DNA of 64,000 nucleotides from Tectiglobus sp965215755 (GTDB lineage Bacteria; Pseudomonadota; Alphaproteobacteria; Rhizobiales; Hyphomicrobiaceae). A model generated the notes under the pieces. The model saw only the letters and a program-made list of their open reading frames with translations, was not told the origin of the DNA and searched no databases. How positions within the stretch are numbered: the first letter of the stretch is position 1; each line of letters begins with the position of its first letter. Positions 18,776 to 26,987 of this stretch are shown in pieces. The DNA is taken from positions 4,588,001-4,652,000 of the forward strand of contig OZ244119.1 in the NCBI GenBank assembly GCA_965215755.1, read 5' to 3'. The translations under genes were made by a program, and so were the position numbers.

Positions 18776-18804
18776 TAAGGCCCACCAGATAGTGGCGGGC
18801 CTTA
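18776..18804 (-). terminator. Intrinsic terminator of the tolC-type gene
   Basis: On the minus strand TAAGGCCCGCCA and TGGTGGGCCTTA form a 12-bp stem with one mismatch around a five-base loop. It begins 28 bases after the stop codon of the tolC-type gene and is followed by TTGTTTTTGC. Stem plus U-run make this the clearest Rho-independent terminator in the window. It separates the tolC pair from popZ. Confidence 0.8.
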
Positions 18805-18832
18805 GATTATTTCCGAGATAAGATGAGCGGCG

Positions 18833-20296
18833 TTACTTGTAGCTGCCCTTGTGATCCTTAACCGTTACGTGACTGGTGCGCCCGTGCCGATCGGTAATGC
18901 TGATACCGAACCACTTACGCCGAACATCATGGTAATGCGCCTCGGCATCATAGATCTTCGCCGACAGAGCAATATCCTGAGCTGTGAGACGACCGGTTGC
19001 TGAAATCAGTGTGTAACCGTTCACGATCAAGTCTCTCTGCCGAGTCACGAGATCAACCTGTGAGTCCAGCAGTTCTTGCTCCGCATCAAGGACATCCAGC
19101 AACGTCCGCTGCCCAACTTTTTCTTCTTCGCGGACACCGGAGAGAGCTATGCCGTTTGCCTGCACTTGCGCATTGGCAGAACGGAGCTGCGCTCGGCTGG
19201 CTGACAACTGAGACCAGGCTGCAATGGCCTGCTCCCGAGCCTGGGTCCGGTTTGTCTCAACTTCCTGCATGCGCTGGACATGGATATGCTTGGCCTGACG
19301 CACCCGTGAACTAACAGCTCCCCGCTGGTAGAGCGGCACCGTGAGACGGCCTGTTACGGTTCCTGTCTCAGACTGGCTGAAGCTGCTCACACCGCCGCCA
19401 GTATAGGCATTGGAGTAAGTGGCATCGACGTTGACGGTCGGAAGCAACTCACCAGCAATCTCGTTGACGTTAAAGCGTGCAGCCTGTTCCAGGTAGAGAG
19501 CTGCGACAACAGATGGGTTCTCTTTCTCGGCACGCGATCGCGCAGCTGGAAGAGATCTCGGCAGCAATCGGTTTGGCAACGACGGTGCCCGGAGGCGCCT
19601 TGGCATGTGGCCAATGATGCGCTCATAGTTCGCCCGGCTTGATTTAAGCAAAGCCCGAGCGAGATCGAGATCAGAGACCGCGCCGGCGCGGCGGGCGCGT
19701 GATTGCGCGACGTCAGTACGGGTGACCTCACCAACCGAGAAACGATCCTGGGTTGCCTTCAGGTTACGTGAGAGCACGCGGACGTTGTTTTCCCTTAGGC
19801 GCACGATCGCTGTATCGCGCACAACATTCATATAGGCCGTGACAGCGTTCAGCAGGACAGTCTGCTCCACATTTCGCAATGTTTCGCGGCCGGCCCGCAC
19901 GTTTGCCTCAGCTGCATTCACCGCGTTTCGGGTACGGAACCCGCGGAACACCTGCTGGTTCAAGGTGAATGTGTAACCTGCCGGATAAGACCGCCCTTCC
20001 GTCGCTGAGTCCGGGCTGGTGTTCTGCTGCTGCACAGTTGCATCAGCAGAGAACGTAACAGAAGGCCGATAGTTGGATCGCGCCTGCGGCACAGATTCGT
20101 CGGTGGCCCGCAAGGCTGCCCGCTGTGCATCCAGCTGTGGATTCCATTTATAAGCCGACAACAGCGCTTGACGCAGCGTCTCGGCTCCAACATGTGTCGG
20201 AGCAATGATCAATGGGATCGCGCTCAGCAACACTGCCGTTATAGAGGGCGAGGCCATCTTTGCATTCGATGCTGTTTTTCTATGACACGTGGACAC
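18833..20296 (-). CDS. TolC family outer-membrane efflux/secretion protein (copy B)
   Basis: TolC trimers form the outer-membrane duct of type I secretion and RND/MFS efflux systems. From the GTG at 20296, preceded by GGAAAGAGGG, the product is 487 residues. It has a signal peptide ending near 'THVGA', then ETLRQALLSAYKWNPQLDAQ, the usual mature TolC start. It carries the two internally repeated OEP domains with long coiled helices and 'EEKVGQRTLLDVLDAEQELL', a TolC hallmark. The frame is open to an ATG at 20368, and another ATG at 20257 is possible. It is preceded on the same strand by a paralogue (20573-22330), with an intergenic gap of 276 bases, and ends at a strong terminator. Confidence 0.92.
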   Translation of the reverse strand: MSTCHRKTASNAKMASPSITAVLLSAIPLIIAPTHVGAETLRQALLSAYKWNPQLDAQRAALRATDESVPQARSNYRPSVTFSADATVQQQNTSPDSATEGRSYPAGYTFTLNQQVFRGFRTRNAVNAAEANVRAGRETLRNVEQTVLLNAVTAYMNVVRDTAIVRLRENNVRVLSRNLKATQDRFSVGEVTRTDVAQSRARRAGAVSDLDLARALLKSSRANYERIIGHMPRRLRAPSLPNRLLPRSLPAARSRAEKENPSVVAALYLEQAARFNVNEIAGELLPTVNVDATYSNAYTGGGVSSFSQSETGTVTGRLTVPLYQRGAVSSRVRQAKHIHVQRMQEVETNRTQAREQAIAAWSQLSASRAQLRSANAQVQANGIALSGVREEEKVGQRTLLDVLDAEQELLDSQVDLVTRQRDLIVNGYTLISATGRLTAQDIALSAKIYDAEAHYHDVRRKWFGISITDRHGRTSHVTVKDHKGSYK

Positions 20297-20572
20297 CGTG
20301 CACCCTCTTTCCAATTTGATGCAGCCCTTACCATGCAGCTCAATGACTGCACGTGCGGTCGCGCCCACCAGGAGCGCACGCGGAACTACGTCACAATTAT
20401 TTAACTAGCTAGCCGACTCGGTTCGCAAGTTGAAGTCGAGATGATTGTTTGGCCGGAGACGCGTTCACTACCGTGACCACAAACACACACTTAGACACAC
20501 TGTGCTACGCGGTACTTTTAGAGGCGACGTACGCTAATCTGTCGCCGAGACTGGCGTTTGACCGGACATCTT

Positions 20573-22330
20573 TTACTGTTCGATGACAGAGTTTCGTAAT
20601 CCGGGAACTCCAGCACTCTTGGAACGCGTCGAACGACGTAATGGGCCTCGATTGGTAGGCTTTTGGTGACGCGCCCGAACATCTCTATCGGAGTCATGGT
20701 TAAATCCTCGTAACGAGATTCGCGAACTGCGCACAGCTGAGCGGGATTGTTTTACAGAGGAAGTTGTCAATGCGTGCGGTTTTCGCCGCACTCGATGTTG
20801 CCGGATCCGACGGCTTTTGGTCTTCGCGGACCGATTTTCCGGAATGGCACCCGTTACGATTGCCCTTTCAACGGCCCTATCAAAACTGAAACTCTCTTCG
20901 CTGATGCTCTCTTCAGGCGGCGCGATGGACGTTGTCAGGACTTTTCGTTTGGCGTCGGCATAATGCGCTTTTGGCTCATAAACGTCCGTCTTCAACTGCA
21001 GGAAACCGGCATCAAGACGTCCAATCGCGGCGAGCAAGGTGTACTGCGCGACGACAACATCGCGATGGGTTCGAACCCGTGATGTGCTTGCATCGAGCAA
21101 TTCCTGCTCAGCATTGAGGACATCCAGTATTGTGCGCTGGCCAACCTGCTCTTCTTCGCGCACGCCTTCCAGAGCGATCTGGGCGGCGCGAACCTGCTCT
21201 TGGTCTGAAGCCAGTGTGGTGCGTGCTGCCCGTAGCTGTGACCAGGCCGAGGTCACGCGCGCGCGCACCTGATCTCGCGTCTGCTCGACCTCCTGCAATC
21301 GGCCAACATGGGAATGTTTGGCCTGTCGAACCCGGGCCCGTGTTTCGCCGCCCTGATAGATCGGCACCGTGACCCGCCCCATCAAGCTTGCCGAGCTCTG
21401 TTCGTCGATCAGCCGAGATACTCCGGCCGTGGTCTGAACATTGGCCTCAAGGCTCACTGATGGCAGCAATTCCCCGCGCAACTTGTCGACGTTGTGTCGC
21501 GCTGATTGCTCACGATAGAGCGCGGCTATGATGACCGGGCTTTCATCCAATGCAATCTTGATTGCGGATCCCAGTCGGCTGGGTGTGAGGTGTTTTTTGA
21601 ACCTGGCTGAGTGCAGCTTTCTTGGTTGATGCCCAACGACGCGGAGATACTCGGCACGACTGGACTTCAATGCGGCCTTTGCCTGATCAAGACCGGACTT
21701 GGCCCGGGCCAACCGCGCCCGTGCCTGGGCGACATCGGTAACTGTCACTTCACCGGCTTGCCGGCGTGCCCGCGCCGCTCTCAATTCGCTTTGCAGCACA
21801 CGGACATTACCGCGATTGAGCCTGACGAGTGCACGATCCCGGACCACATCTGCAAAGGCCGTTGCGGCTTCCAGCAGGATCTGCGCCTCAACATTGCGGA
21901 GGTTGGCGCGACCGGCCCGCACATTGGCTTCTGCCTCGCGCACCGCATTGAGCGTGCGCAAGCCCGTAAAGACAGGCTGAGATAGTGTCAGGCTGTAGCT
22001 GCGACCGCCAACGCGGCCATCCCCGGCCGAGCGCGGTTTGGTTTTATTTCGGCGCGAGCCGAACTCCGCCTGTCCGTTAATGACGGGGCGCCATCCGGAT
22101 CGTGCACGGGGCACCTCTTCGTCCGTCGCGCGAAGGCGCGCGCGCTCCGCATCCAATTGCGGATTGCTCCGGTAGGCCGATCGCAATGCCTGCTTCAGAG
22201 TTTCAGCAGATGCCGCGGTTGTTCCGTCGGCGAGCATCGCGGTGGTGATCAGCAGGCACAGCAGTGCAGGCATTGCCCGGCTCGCAAATGACTTGCGCGC
22301 ACTGCAATCTGCAGCTTGCCCAGCTTGCAT
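20573..22330 (-). CDS. TolC family outer-membrane protein (copy A) with basic C-terminal tail
   Basis: From ATG 22330, preceded by a G-run ribosome site, the product is 585 residues. It has a signal peptide (~17-43 hydrophobic, ending ASAE), then ETLKQALRSAYRSNPQLDAE and a full TolC repeat core. The same 'EEQVGQRTILDVLNAEQELL' element as copy B is present, and the core ends around residue 465. A further ~110 residues are extremely rich in Arg, Ser, Lys and Thr (for example KSRRIRQHRVRRKPH), with no TolC counterpart. Periplasmic location and a role as efflux or type I secretion exit duct follow from the family. The extension is unexplained and could bind LPS, nucleic acid or a partner. The pcm-tolC-popZ-valS order is conserved in Rhizobiales; the tandem copy is the addition. 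Confidence 0.9.
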   Translation of the reverse strand: MQAGQAADCSARKSFASRAMPALLCLLITTAMLADGTTAASAETLKQALRSAYRSNPQLDAERARLRATDEEVPRARSGWRPVINGQAEFGSRRNKTKPRSAGDGRVGGRSYSLTLSQPVFTGLRTLNAVREAEANVRAGRANLRNVEAQILLEAATAFADVVRDRALVRLNRGNVRVLQSELRAARARRQAGEVTVTDVAQARARLARAKSGLDQAKAALKSSRAEYLRVVGHQPRKLHSARFKKHLTPSRLGSAIKIALDESPVIIAALYREQSARHNVDKLRGELLPSVSLEANVQTTAGVSRLIDEQSSASLMGRVTVPIYQGGETRARVRQAKHSHVGRLQEVEQTRDQVRARVTSAWSQLRAARTTLASDQEQVRAAQIALEGVREEEQVGQRTILDVLNAEQELLDASTSRVRTHRDVVVAQYTLLAAIGRLDAGFLQLKTDVYEPKAHYADAKRKVLTTSIAPPEESISEESFSFDRAVERAIVTGAIPENRSAKTKSRRIRQHRVRRKPHALTTSSVKQSRSAVRSSRISLRGFNHDSDRDVRARHQKPTNRGPLRRSTRSKSAGVPGLRNSVIEQ

Positions 22331-22485
22331 TTTTGTTGCCCCCCCCGAAATCCGGCACCAATGCTGTACCGTGGCTTCACCACGCGCAATTGGCGACCGC
22401 CTGAGCACCAGCCCAGGTTGTCTCATTGCGTGTGATTCGCGTTTACGAAAGATTAAGGAGGCCGTAGGCGCGGCAAAGCAGTGAA

Positions 22486-23154
22486 CTAAAACTCAAACTT
22501 TGGGTTGGCCGCGAAACCGGGAAGAACCGGGGCTGCGGCACCGAAGAGCCACCGGCTATCGAATGACTGTCCAATTCGCCGCCACTGCATGCAGCTGCCG
22601 CGCATGTGATCACCAACGATCGCGACGAGCCGCCCGCCATCCTTCAATTGGTCAAGGATCTCTGCCGGGATGTCAGATGCAACAGCTCCATTCAATAATA
22701 TGGCATCGTAGGGTCCTTCTGCAGCGTGGCCTTCACGCAGGACACCTTGGATGACGGCGGCGTTATCAATCTCTGCGGCCGATAGATTCGAAGTTGCAGT
22801 GGCGACCAGGTCCTCATCCTCTTCCAGCCCAACAACCGTCTGGGCGATCTGAGCGAGGATCGCAGTGCTGTAGCCCGTACCGCATGCAATTTCGAGGACT
22901 ATGTCGTTGGCTTCCAACTCTAAATGCTGGATCATCTTGGCTAGAACACGCGGTGCTAAAAGGACCCGTTCTCCGTCCTGCCCGTTTCCGATCGGGAGAT
23001 CTGTGTCCATATAGGCGACGGGTTGACTGTCCTTGGGAACGAAAGCCTCGCGGGCAATCGCGCTCATCGCTGTCGGAATCCGGCGGTCGACAACGTCACT
23101 CGGGCGCACCTGGCTTTCGACCATGTTTAAACGTTGTATTGCTGGATCAACCAT
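22486..23154 (-). CDS. pcm: Protein-L-isoaspartate O-methyltransferase family protein
   Basis: SAM-dependent methyltransferase related to PIMT, which repairs isoaspartyl residues in damaged proteins. The 222-residue product shows the N-terminal 'NMVESQVRPSDVVDRRI', typical of the alphaproteobacterial subfamily, and SAM motif I VLEIACGTGYSTA at about 86-98. Later come 'EGPYDAILLNGAV' and LKDGGRLVAIVGD. The classical PIMT 'DGYxGW' start is absent, as in most members of this subfamily, so substrate is less certain than fold. It heads the pcm-tolC-tolC-popZ-valS run. Confidence 0.88.
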   Translation of the reverse strand: MVDPAIQRLNMVESQVRPSDVVDRRIPTAMSAIAREAFVPKDSQPVAYMDTDLPIGNGQDGERVLLAPRVLAKMIQHLELEANDIVLEIACGTGYSTAILAQIAQTVVGLEEDEDLVATATSNLSAAEIDNAAVIQGVLREGHAAEGPYDAILLNGAVASDIPAEILDQLKDGGRLVAIVGDHMRGSCMQWRRIGQSFDSRWLFGAAAPVLPGFAANPKFEF

Positions 23155-23364
23155 TGGCCGCCTCTGACTTCTTGCAATCGTATTGGTCGCTTCACTGCGT
23201 TGGGGCCGATCAGCGGCAGTTCATACAGATTGTGTTGCGTAACCGACTTGTCGTGTGATACATGGCGGCCTCTTGTTTGCGCAACCGAGTTTTTACTCGG
23301 GTGTGGCACCATGTGCCTGCAAATGAGGACCGGATGGCGCAGATTGTTGCTATCTGATGCCTGG

Positions 23365-23438
23365 GGCCACGTGGCGGAGTGGTGACGCAGCGGATTGCAA
23401 ATCCGTATACCCCGGTTCGATTCCGGGCGTGGCCTCCA
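23365..23438 (+). tRNA. tRNA-Cys (anticodon GCA), CCA encoded
   Basis: The acceptor strands GGCCACG (23365-23371) and CGTGGCC (23428-23434) pair fully, with discriminator U and an encoded CCA at 23436-23438. The anticodon arm GCGGA-TTGCAAA-TCCGT places GCA in the loop, giving cysteine. The T arm CCCGG-TTCGATT-CCGGG is perfect. The D arm is GGCGGAGTGGTGACGC. All structural parts of a canonical tRNA are visible. Confidence 0.97.
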
Positions 23439-23555
23439 ACAATTTCACTCAAAATACCGCAAATATAGACAATAACCACATGTCACTATATGGCAGCTGA
23501 GTTGTGCTCGTGGGGCGCCTTGCCGTGCCACCACTCTATCGACTTTTACCCAGTC

Positions 23556-23753
23556 TCACTCTTTGCGAGGCCGCCCTGGATGATTGGCGATCAAAGGCAC
23601 AAGAAAGACGAGACAGGCGATCAGGAACAACAAGCTTGCGACAAGACCGATCTGGTCGCCAGCCCGAAATGACGTCCAACAAAATCCAAGAGCGGAAAGA
23701 ACAAACAAAATCCAACCGCTCATGTTGTATCGCCAAACCTGCAAATCGCTCAC
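23556..23753 (-). CDS. Small two-helix membrane protein (65 aa)
   Basis: A GTG at 23753 preceded by GAAGGGA (about nine bases) opens a 65-residue frame. It has two hydrophobic helices, roughly residues 11-28 (SGWILFVLSALGFCWTS) and 36-56 (GLVASLLFLIACLVFLVP), and a basic tail NHPGRPRKE. The helix-turn-helix hydrophobic pattern and ribosome site make it a plausible real small membrane protein. No function is recognised. An internal ATG at 23723 is an alternative start. It lies between tRNA-Cys and the enolase-superfamily gene. Confidence 0.5.
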   Translation of the reverse strand: MSDLQVWRYNMSGWILFVLSALGFCWTSFRAGDQIGLVASLLFLIACLVFLVPLIANHPGRPRKE

Positions 23754-23928
23754 GTTCTCAGTCCCTTCTAGTCAAGCAAGGCATGCCACCGCCTGGTGGT
23801 CGCACCCCATATACCAACATGACGGGATGCGCAGAGAGCTCTGACGATCGGCGTTCGGCTGGTTGTTGTCCCATCCAAGCGCGAACCTGCATGACGCAAT
23901 CCATCTCAGTCGATCTTCTGAGCGAGCA

Positions 23929-25059
23929 CTAAAGATCTATTGCAGCTTCATAGGCGCAGGTTATTTCAGGACGATCCCAGTCAATCTCGAGGCCGAGCCC
24001 TGGATTGCCGGACAGGTGATAACCGCCCTGCGCGAACGTGTGCGACCGCTCGACGAGCTCGTTGTACAAAGGGGTCTCGCGGAACTGCCGCTCCAAAGAG
24101 TGGAGTTCTGGCAACGCTGCGGCGACATGCGCTGAGTGCATGTCCATAACCGGTCCGCACGGATTGTGCAGTGACACGGCCTGTCCGTATGCAGCTGCCA
24201 AATGACCAATTCGCATGACTTCCGACGGTCCACCAGCGAGGATAATGTCCGGCATAATGACATCGTAAGACCGGGCAGAGCAGAACGGTACGAACTCCGT
24301 CAGCCCTGCCGCATTCTCAGCGCCTGCCAGGGTGACGCCCAACGCCTGCGCCTGCGATCTCAGGTCAGCGATATCCGGTAATGCCTCTTCAGTCTCGAGC
24401 AAGGGCTCTTCGAACCAGGATACTCCAATATCGGACAAACGTCCGAGGATCTCTCGGGCTTCTGATGACCGGAGTCGGGAGTGGCAATCGACATTGATCC
24501 CTGAGGTTGATCCGATTCGATCGCAGACTGAAGTGATGCGTTCAATGCCGTTTTCGATCAACTGGGTTCGGGCCTCCTCGTCACCTGCTTTCGGGGAAAC
24601 ATCATCGAAGGGGGCCAGCTTTACAGCGCTATAGCCATCCGAAATTGCGAGCTCCGCCCGTTCTGCGAATTCTGTCGGCTCGCGGGTCAAGGTTCCGCGA
24701 TTGATGTTCGCATAACACGGTACACTGCTGCGATAGCGGCCACCGAGCAGATCATAAACGGGGCGGCCAAGCCGCCTTGCATCGCGGTCCAACCAAGCCT
24801 GCTCCAACCCACTTGAGACGACACGTCCGATCAGATCAGGAGCCGTTGACCTCGCTCTTGCGATTTTGGCACTACGTCCCAGTTGACAGTCATTGGCAGC
24901 CGCAACCGCCGCAGGCAGGGCGCCGATGACATCATCGGTACGGTTGTTCAAGGTTGCCTCACCAAGTCCTTCAACGTGGTCCTCGCCCATCAAACGCAAC
25001 CAGATCCAGGTCGTCTTTTCCGAGACCGCCACGACATAGACCTTCAACTCGCTCTTCAC
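23929..25059 (-). CDS. Mandelate racemase/muconate lactonizing enzyme family protein
   Basis: Enolase-superfamily enzyme, 376 residues from a GTG at 25059 with AGGAAG seven bases upstream; an ATG-open frame to 25233 overlaps the upstream gene and lacks family sequence. Visible residues are Lys147 (YSAVKLAPF), metal ligands Asp191 (NVDCHSR), Glu217/218 (WFEEPL) and Glu248 (AGAEN), Asp271 (MPDIILAGG) and His298 (SLHNPCGP). This gives the barrel acid/base set with one lysine and a His-Asp dyad. The usual second lysine of KxK is Ala149. The reaction is abstraction of a proton alpha to a carboxylate; the substrate (sugar acid, amino acid or other) is unknown. It is 49 bases downstream of the MetE-like gene and likely co-transcribed. 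Confidence 0.85.
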   Translation of the reverse strand: MKSELKVYVVAVSEKTTWIWLRLMGEDHVEGLGEATLNNRTDDVIGALPAAVAAANDCQLGRSAKIARARSTAPDLIGRVVSSGLEQAWLDRDARRLGRPVYDLLGGRYRSSVPCYANINRGTLTREPTEFAERAELAISDGYSAVKLAPFDDVSPKAGDEEARTQLIENGIERITSVCDRIGSTSGINVDCHSRLRSSEAREILGRLSDIGVSWFEEPLLETEEALPDIADLRSQAQALGVTLAGAENAAGLTEFVPFCSARSYDVIMPDIILAGGPSEVMRIGHLAAAYGQAVSLHNPCGPVMDMHSAHVAAALPELHSLERQFRETPLYNELVERSHTFAQGGYHLSGNPGLGLEIDWDRPEITCAYEAAIDL

Positions 25060-25108
25060 GAAATCTTCCTTTTTTGATTGGGCTTGAACGCGTCCGAGCC
25101 GGAGCCCG

Positions 25109-26242
25109 TCACCACAAACGCTTGGAGGCAATGCGTGCACCTTCAACCAGACTTTCCAGCTTGCAGAATGCGACCCGAGCATCAACCATTCGATCACCGG
25201 CCAATGCGGAGAACCCGGAATCGGTGCACGCAATTACGCGCTCGCGGCCGACGACATTGGCGAACCGCTCGATGCGATCTGCAACCACCTCTGGATGTTC
25301 AACATAGTTGTTGGTGACATCAATGACGCCCGGCAAGAGGATGCGATCATCCGGCAACTTCTGTGTTTCGAATACGCGCCACTCGTGTTGATGGCCGGGC
25401 GTTGCCGCTTCCAAAACAATCTGTGACGGTTTCGCCTTCAGGATTATGGGTAGGATCTTCTCAAGTGGGATGTCATGCGTGTGGGGCCCTTCGTAGTTTC
25501 CCCATGAGACATAGATCCGGATCTTCTCTGGTGGTAAACCGGTCAGCGCTGCATTCAGGACCGCAACCTGTTCTTCTGCACGCGTGAGAAACGCTGCATC
25601 GCTCGCGTTTTTGAAAATCGTATGACGCCCCATCGCCAGATCGGGACAATCGATCTGCAGTTCGAAACCAGCTTCAATGATTTGGCGATACTCAACCCGC
25701 ATCGCATCAGCGAGCGCTGTGAGATAGGCCTCATGTGTTGGATAGTGCCGATTGGGGTGGAAAATCGCAATCAAGCCGGGAGAGGCTGCCGTGAGGAAGG
25801 CCCGCTCCACGCCATGCTGCCTCACTGCATCTTGCAGCCGTGCGATATCCGCCGCAACCGCATCGGTTGATCGATATGATATCGGCCCGGTGCATTCCGG
25901 TCGACTGAACCGAGTCGCGGCACGCCTTCTCCGGCTCGCCTTGGCAGCATCCGGAAAATCATCGAGATCGGCCGGCGTCACCAGTTCGCTGTGGCCTGAG
26001 AAACCAGTGAGACGGTCCTTCGTATAACTGGCATATGTGACCTTCGAAAACTCACCATCTGAGACGATGTCTATGCCGATAGCCTTTTGTCGAGAGACTT
26101 CCGACTCGATGGCTTCACGCAGCACCGCGTCAAACAACTCAGCGCTGACAGGCGCATCATTGTCTGCGGCCTGGACGACGTCACTCACCATTTGGCGTCG
26201 TGGCAAACTCCCGGCGTGTGTCGTCATTATGCGATCAGGCAT
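25109..26242 (-). CDS. Cobalamin-independent methionine synthase-like (MetE C-terminal) protein
   Basis: The 377-residue product corresponds to only the catalytic C-terminal half of MetE (UROD/MetE-like barrel). It starts MTTHAGSLPRR, has 'AIGIDIVSDGEFSKVTYASY' near 55, Cys in QIDCPDLAMG (~198), 'VSWGNYEGPHTHDIPL' (~247) and Cys in ERVIACTDSGF (~347). These match zinc-ligand regions of the family, so thiol or other methyl/alkyl transfer is likely, but short members are usually not methionine synthases. The ATG is preceded by CGGAG. It is paired with the MR/MLE gene, suggesting a shared catabolic pathway, unknown. Confidence 0.82.
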   Translation of the reverse strand: MPDRIMTTHAGSLPRRQMVSDVVQAADNDAPVSAELFDAVLREAIESEVSRQKAIGIDIVSDGEFSKVTYASYTKDRLTGFSGHSELVTPADLDDFPDAAKASRRRRAATRFSRPECTGPISYRSTDAVAADIARLQDAVRQHGVERAFLTAASPGLIAIFHPNRHYPTHEAYLTALADAMRVEYRQIIEAGFELQIDCPDLAMGRHTIFKNASDAAFLTRAEEQVAVLNAALTGLPPEKIRIYVSWGNYEGPHTHDIPLEKILPIILKAKPSQIVLEAATPGHQHEWRVFETQKLPDDRILLPGVIDVTNNYVEHPEVVADRIERFANVVGRERVIACTDSGFSALAGDRMVDARVAFCKLESLVEGARIASKRLW

Positions 26243-26486
26243 GGTTCACTCCGGTCAGCCGCTGAAACCTGTCGCCATTCCGTCAGGTCTTCTAGCGGTA
26301 AGCTGACATCAGTCCGCCAAGATGATCAAGCCTGTTTTCGGATCACCGCTCGTTCAGTTGATCGTGATTGATTGAGTGCTGAACGCCAGCCCCTCATGAC
26401 ACGACCAGCGGCGGTACGGCCAGCAGATATGTTGCGATGGTACGCAGTCATGGCTTACGTCACGAACGGATGAGTCGCGCTTGCAA

Positions 26487-26867
26487 TCAGCTGGCCCGCA
26501 TTGGTAGCGGCGTAGCCTGATGGTGTTTGATGCACCAAGCGCCATTCTCAACTGTGAAAACATTTGATGCGAATATCTCAGCATCGCCAATACGCTCAAT
26601 GCAAAAGGCGATGGCCTTTTGCCGGCCGCTGAGAATGACGCAGATATCCGTGGGATAGATATTCGGCGGAATGGAATGCACCATCACCTGCCGCCAGGAC
26701 GCCATGACATCGTCCCGCCCTGTTATCCCCGACCAACCAGGATGAACCACGCTGACTTCTTCATCGCGCGCCCACAGCATATCCATTCTTGCCATGTCAC
26801 CGTTCCGAAAGCACTCGTAGAATAGGTGATTGGCATCAAGGATATCGGACTTTAGCGCGGCCGTCAT
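26487..26867 (-). CDS. NTF2-like (SnoaL/DUF4440-type) protein
   Basis: The 126-residue product has the cone-shaped NTF2 fold pattern. The helix 'ANHLFYECFRNGDMARMDML' is followed by 'WARDEEVSVVHPGWSGITGR' and three to four beta strands ending 'NVFTVENGAWCIKHHQATP'. The start is supported by AAAGGAGAGG upstream of ATG 26867. Members include isomerases, dehydratases, immunity and stress proteins; no residues identify the reaction. It is downstream of the amidase in the opposite order but on the same strand. Confidence 0.75.
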   Translation of the reverse strand: MTAALKSDILDANHLFYECFRNGDMARMDMLWARDEEVSVVHPGWSGITGRDDVMASWRQVMVHSIPPNIYPTDICVILSGRQKAIAFCIERIGDAEIFASNVFTVENGAWCIKHHQATPLPMRAS

Positions 26868-26987
26868 AGTTGTAGCCTCTCCTTTGGTCGGGCTCTCTCA
26901 ACTTTGGCACTGACCTGGCGGGCGTGCAACACTGTTGTCTGCCTCTGCCAACAGCATGCACAAGAATGCTGCACCCCAGAGTGCGCT

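Noticed and set aside
23285..23300. Hairpin CCGAGT-TTTT-ACTCGG near tRNA-Cys as a terminator
   Set aside because: Only a 6-bp stem, and the T residues are in the loop, not after the stem; upstream of the tRNA rather than after it.
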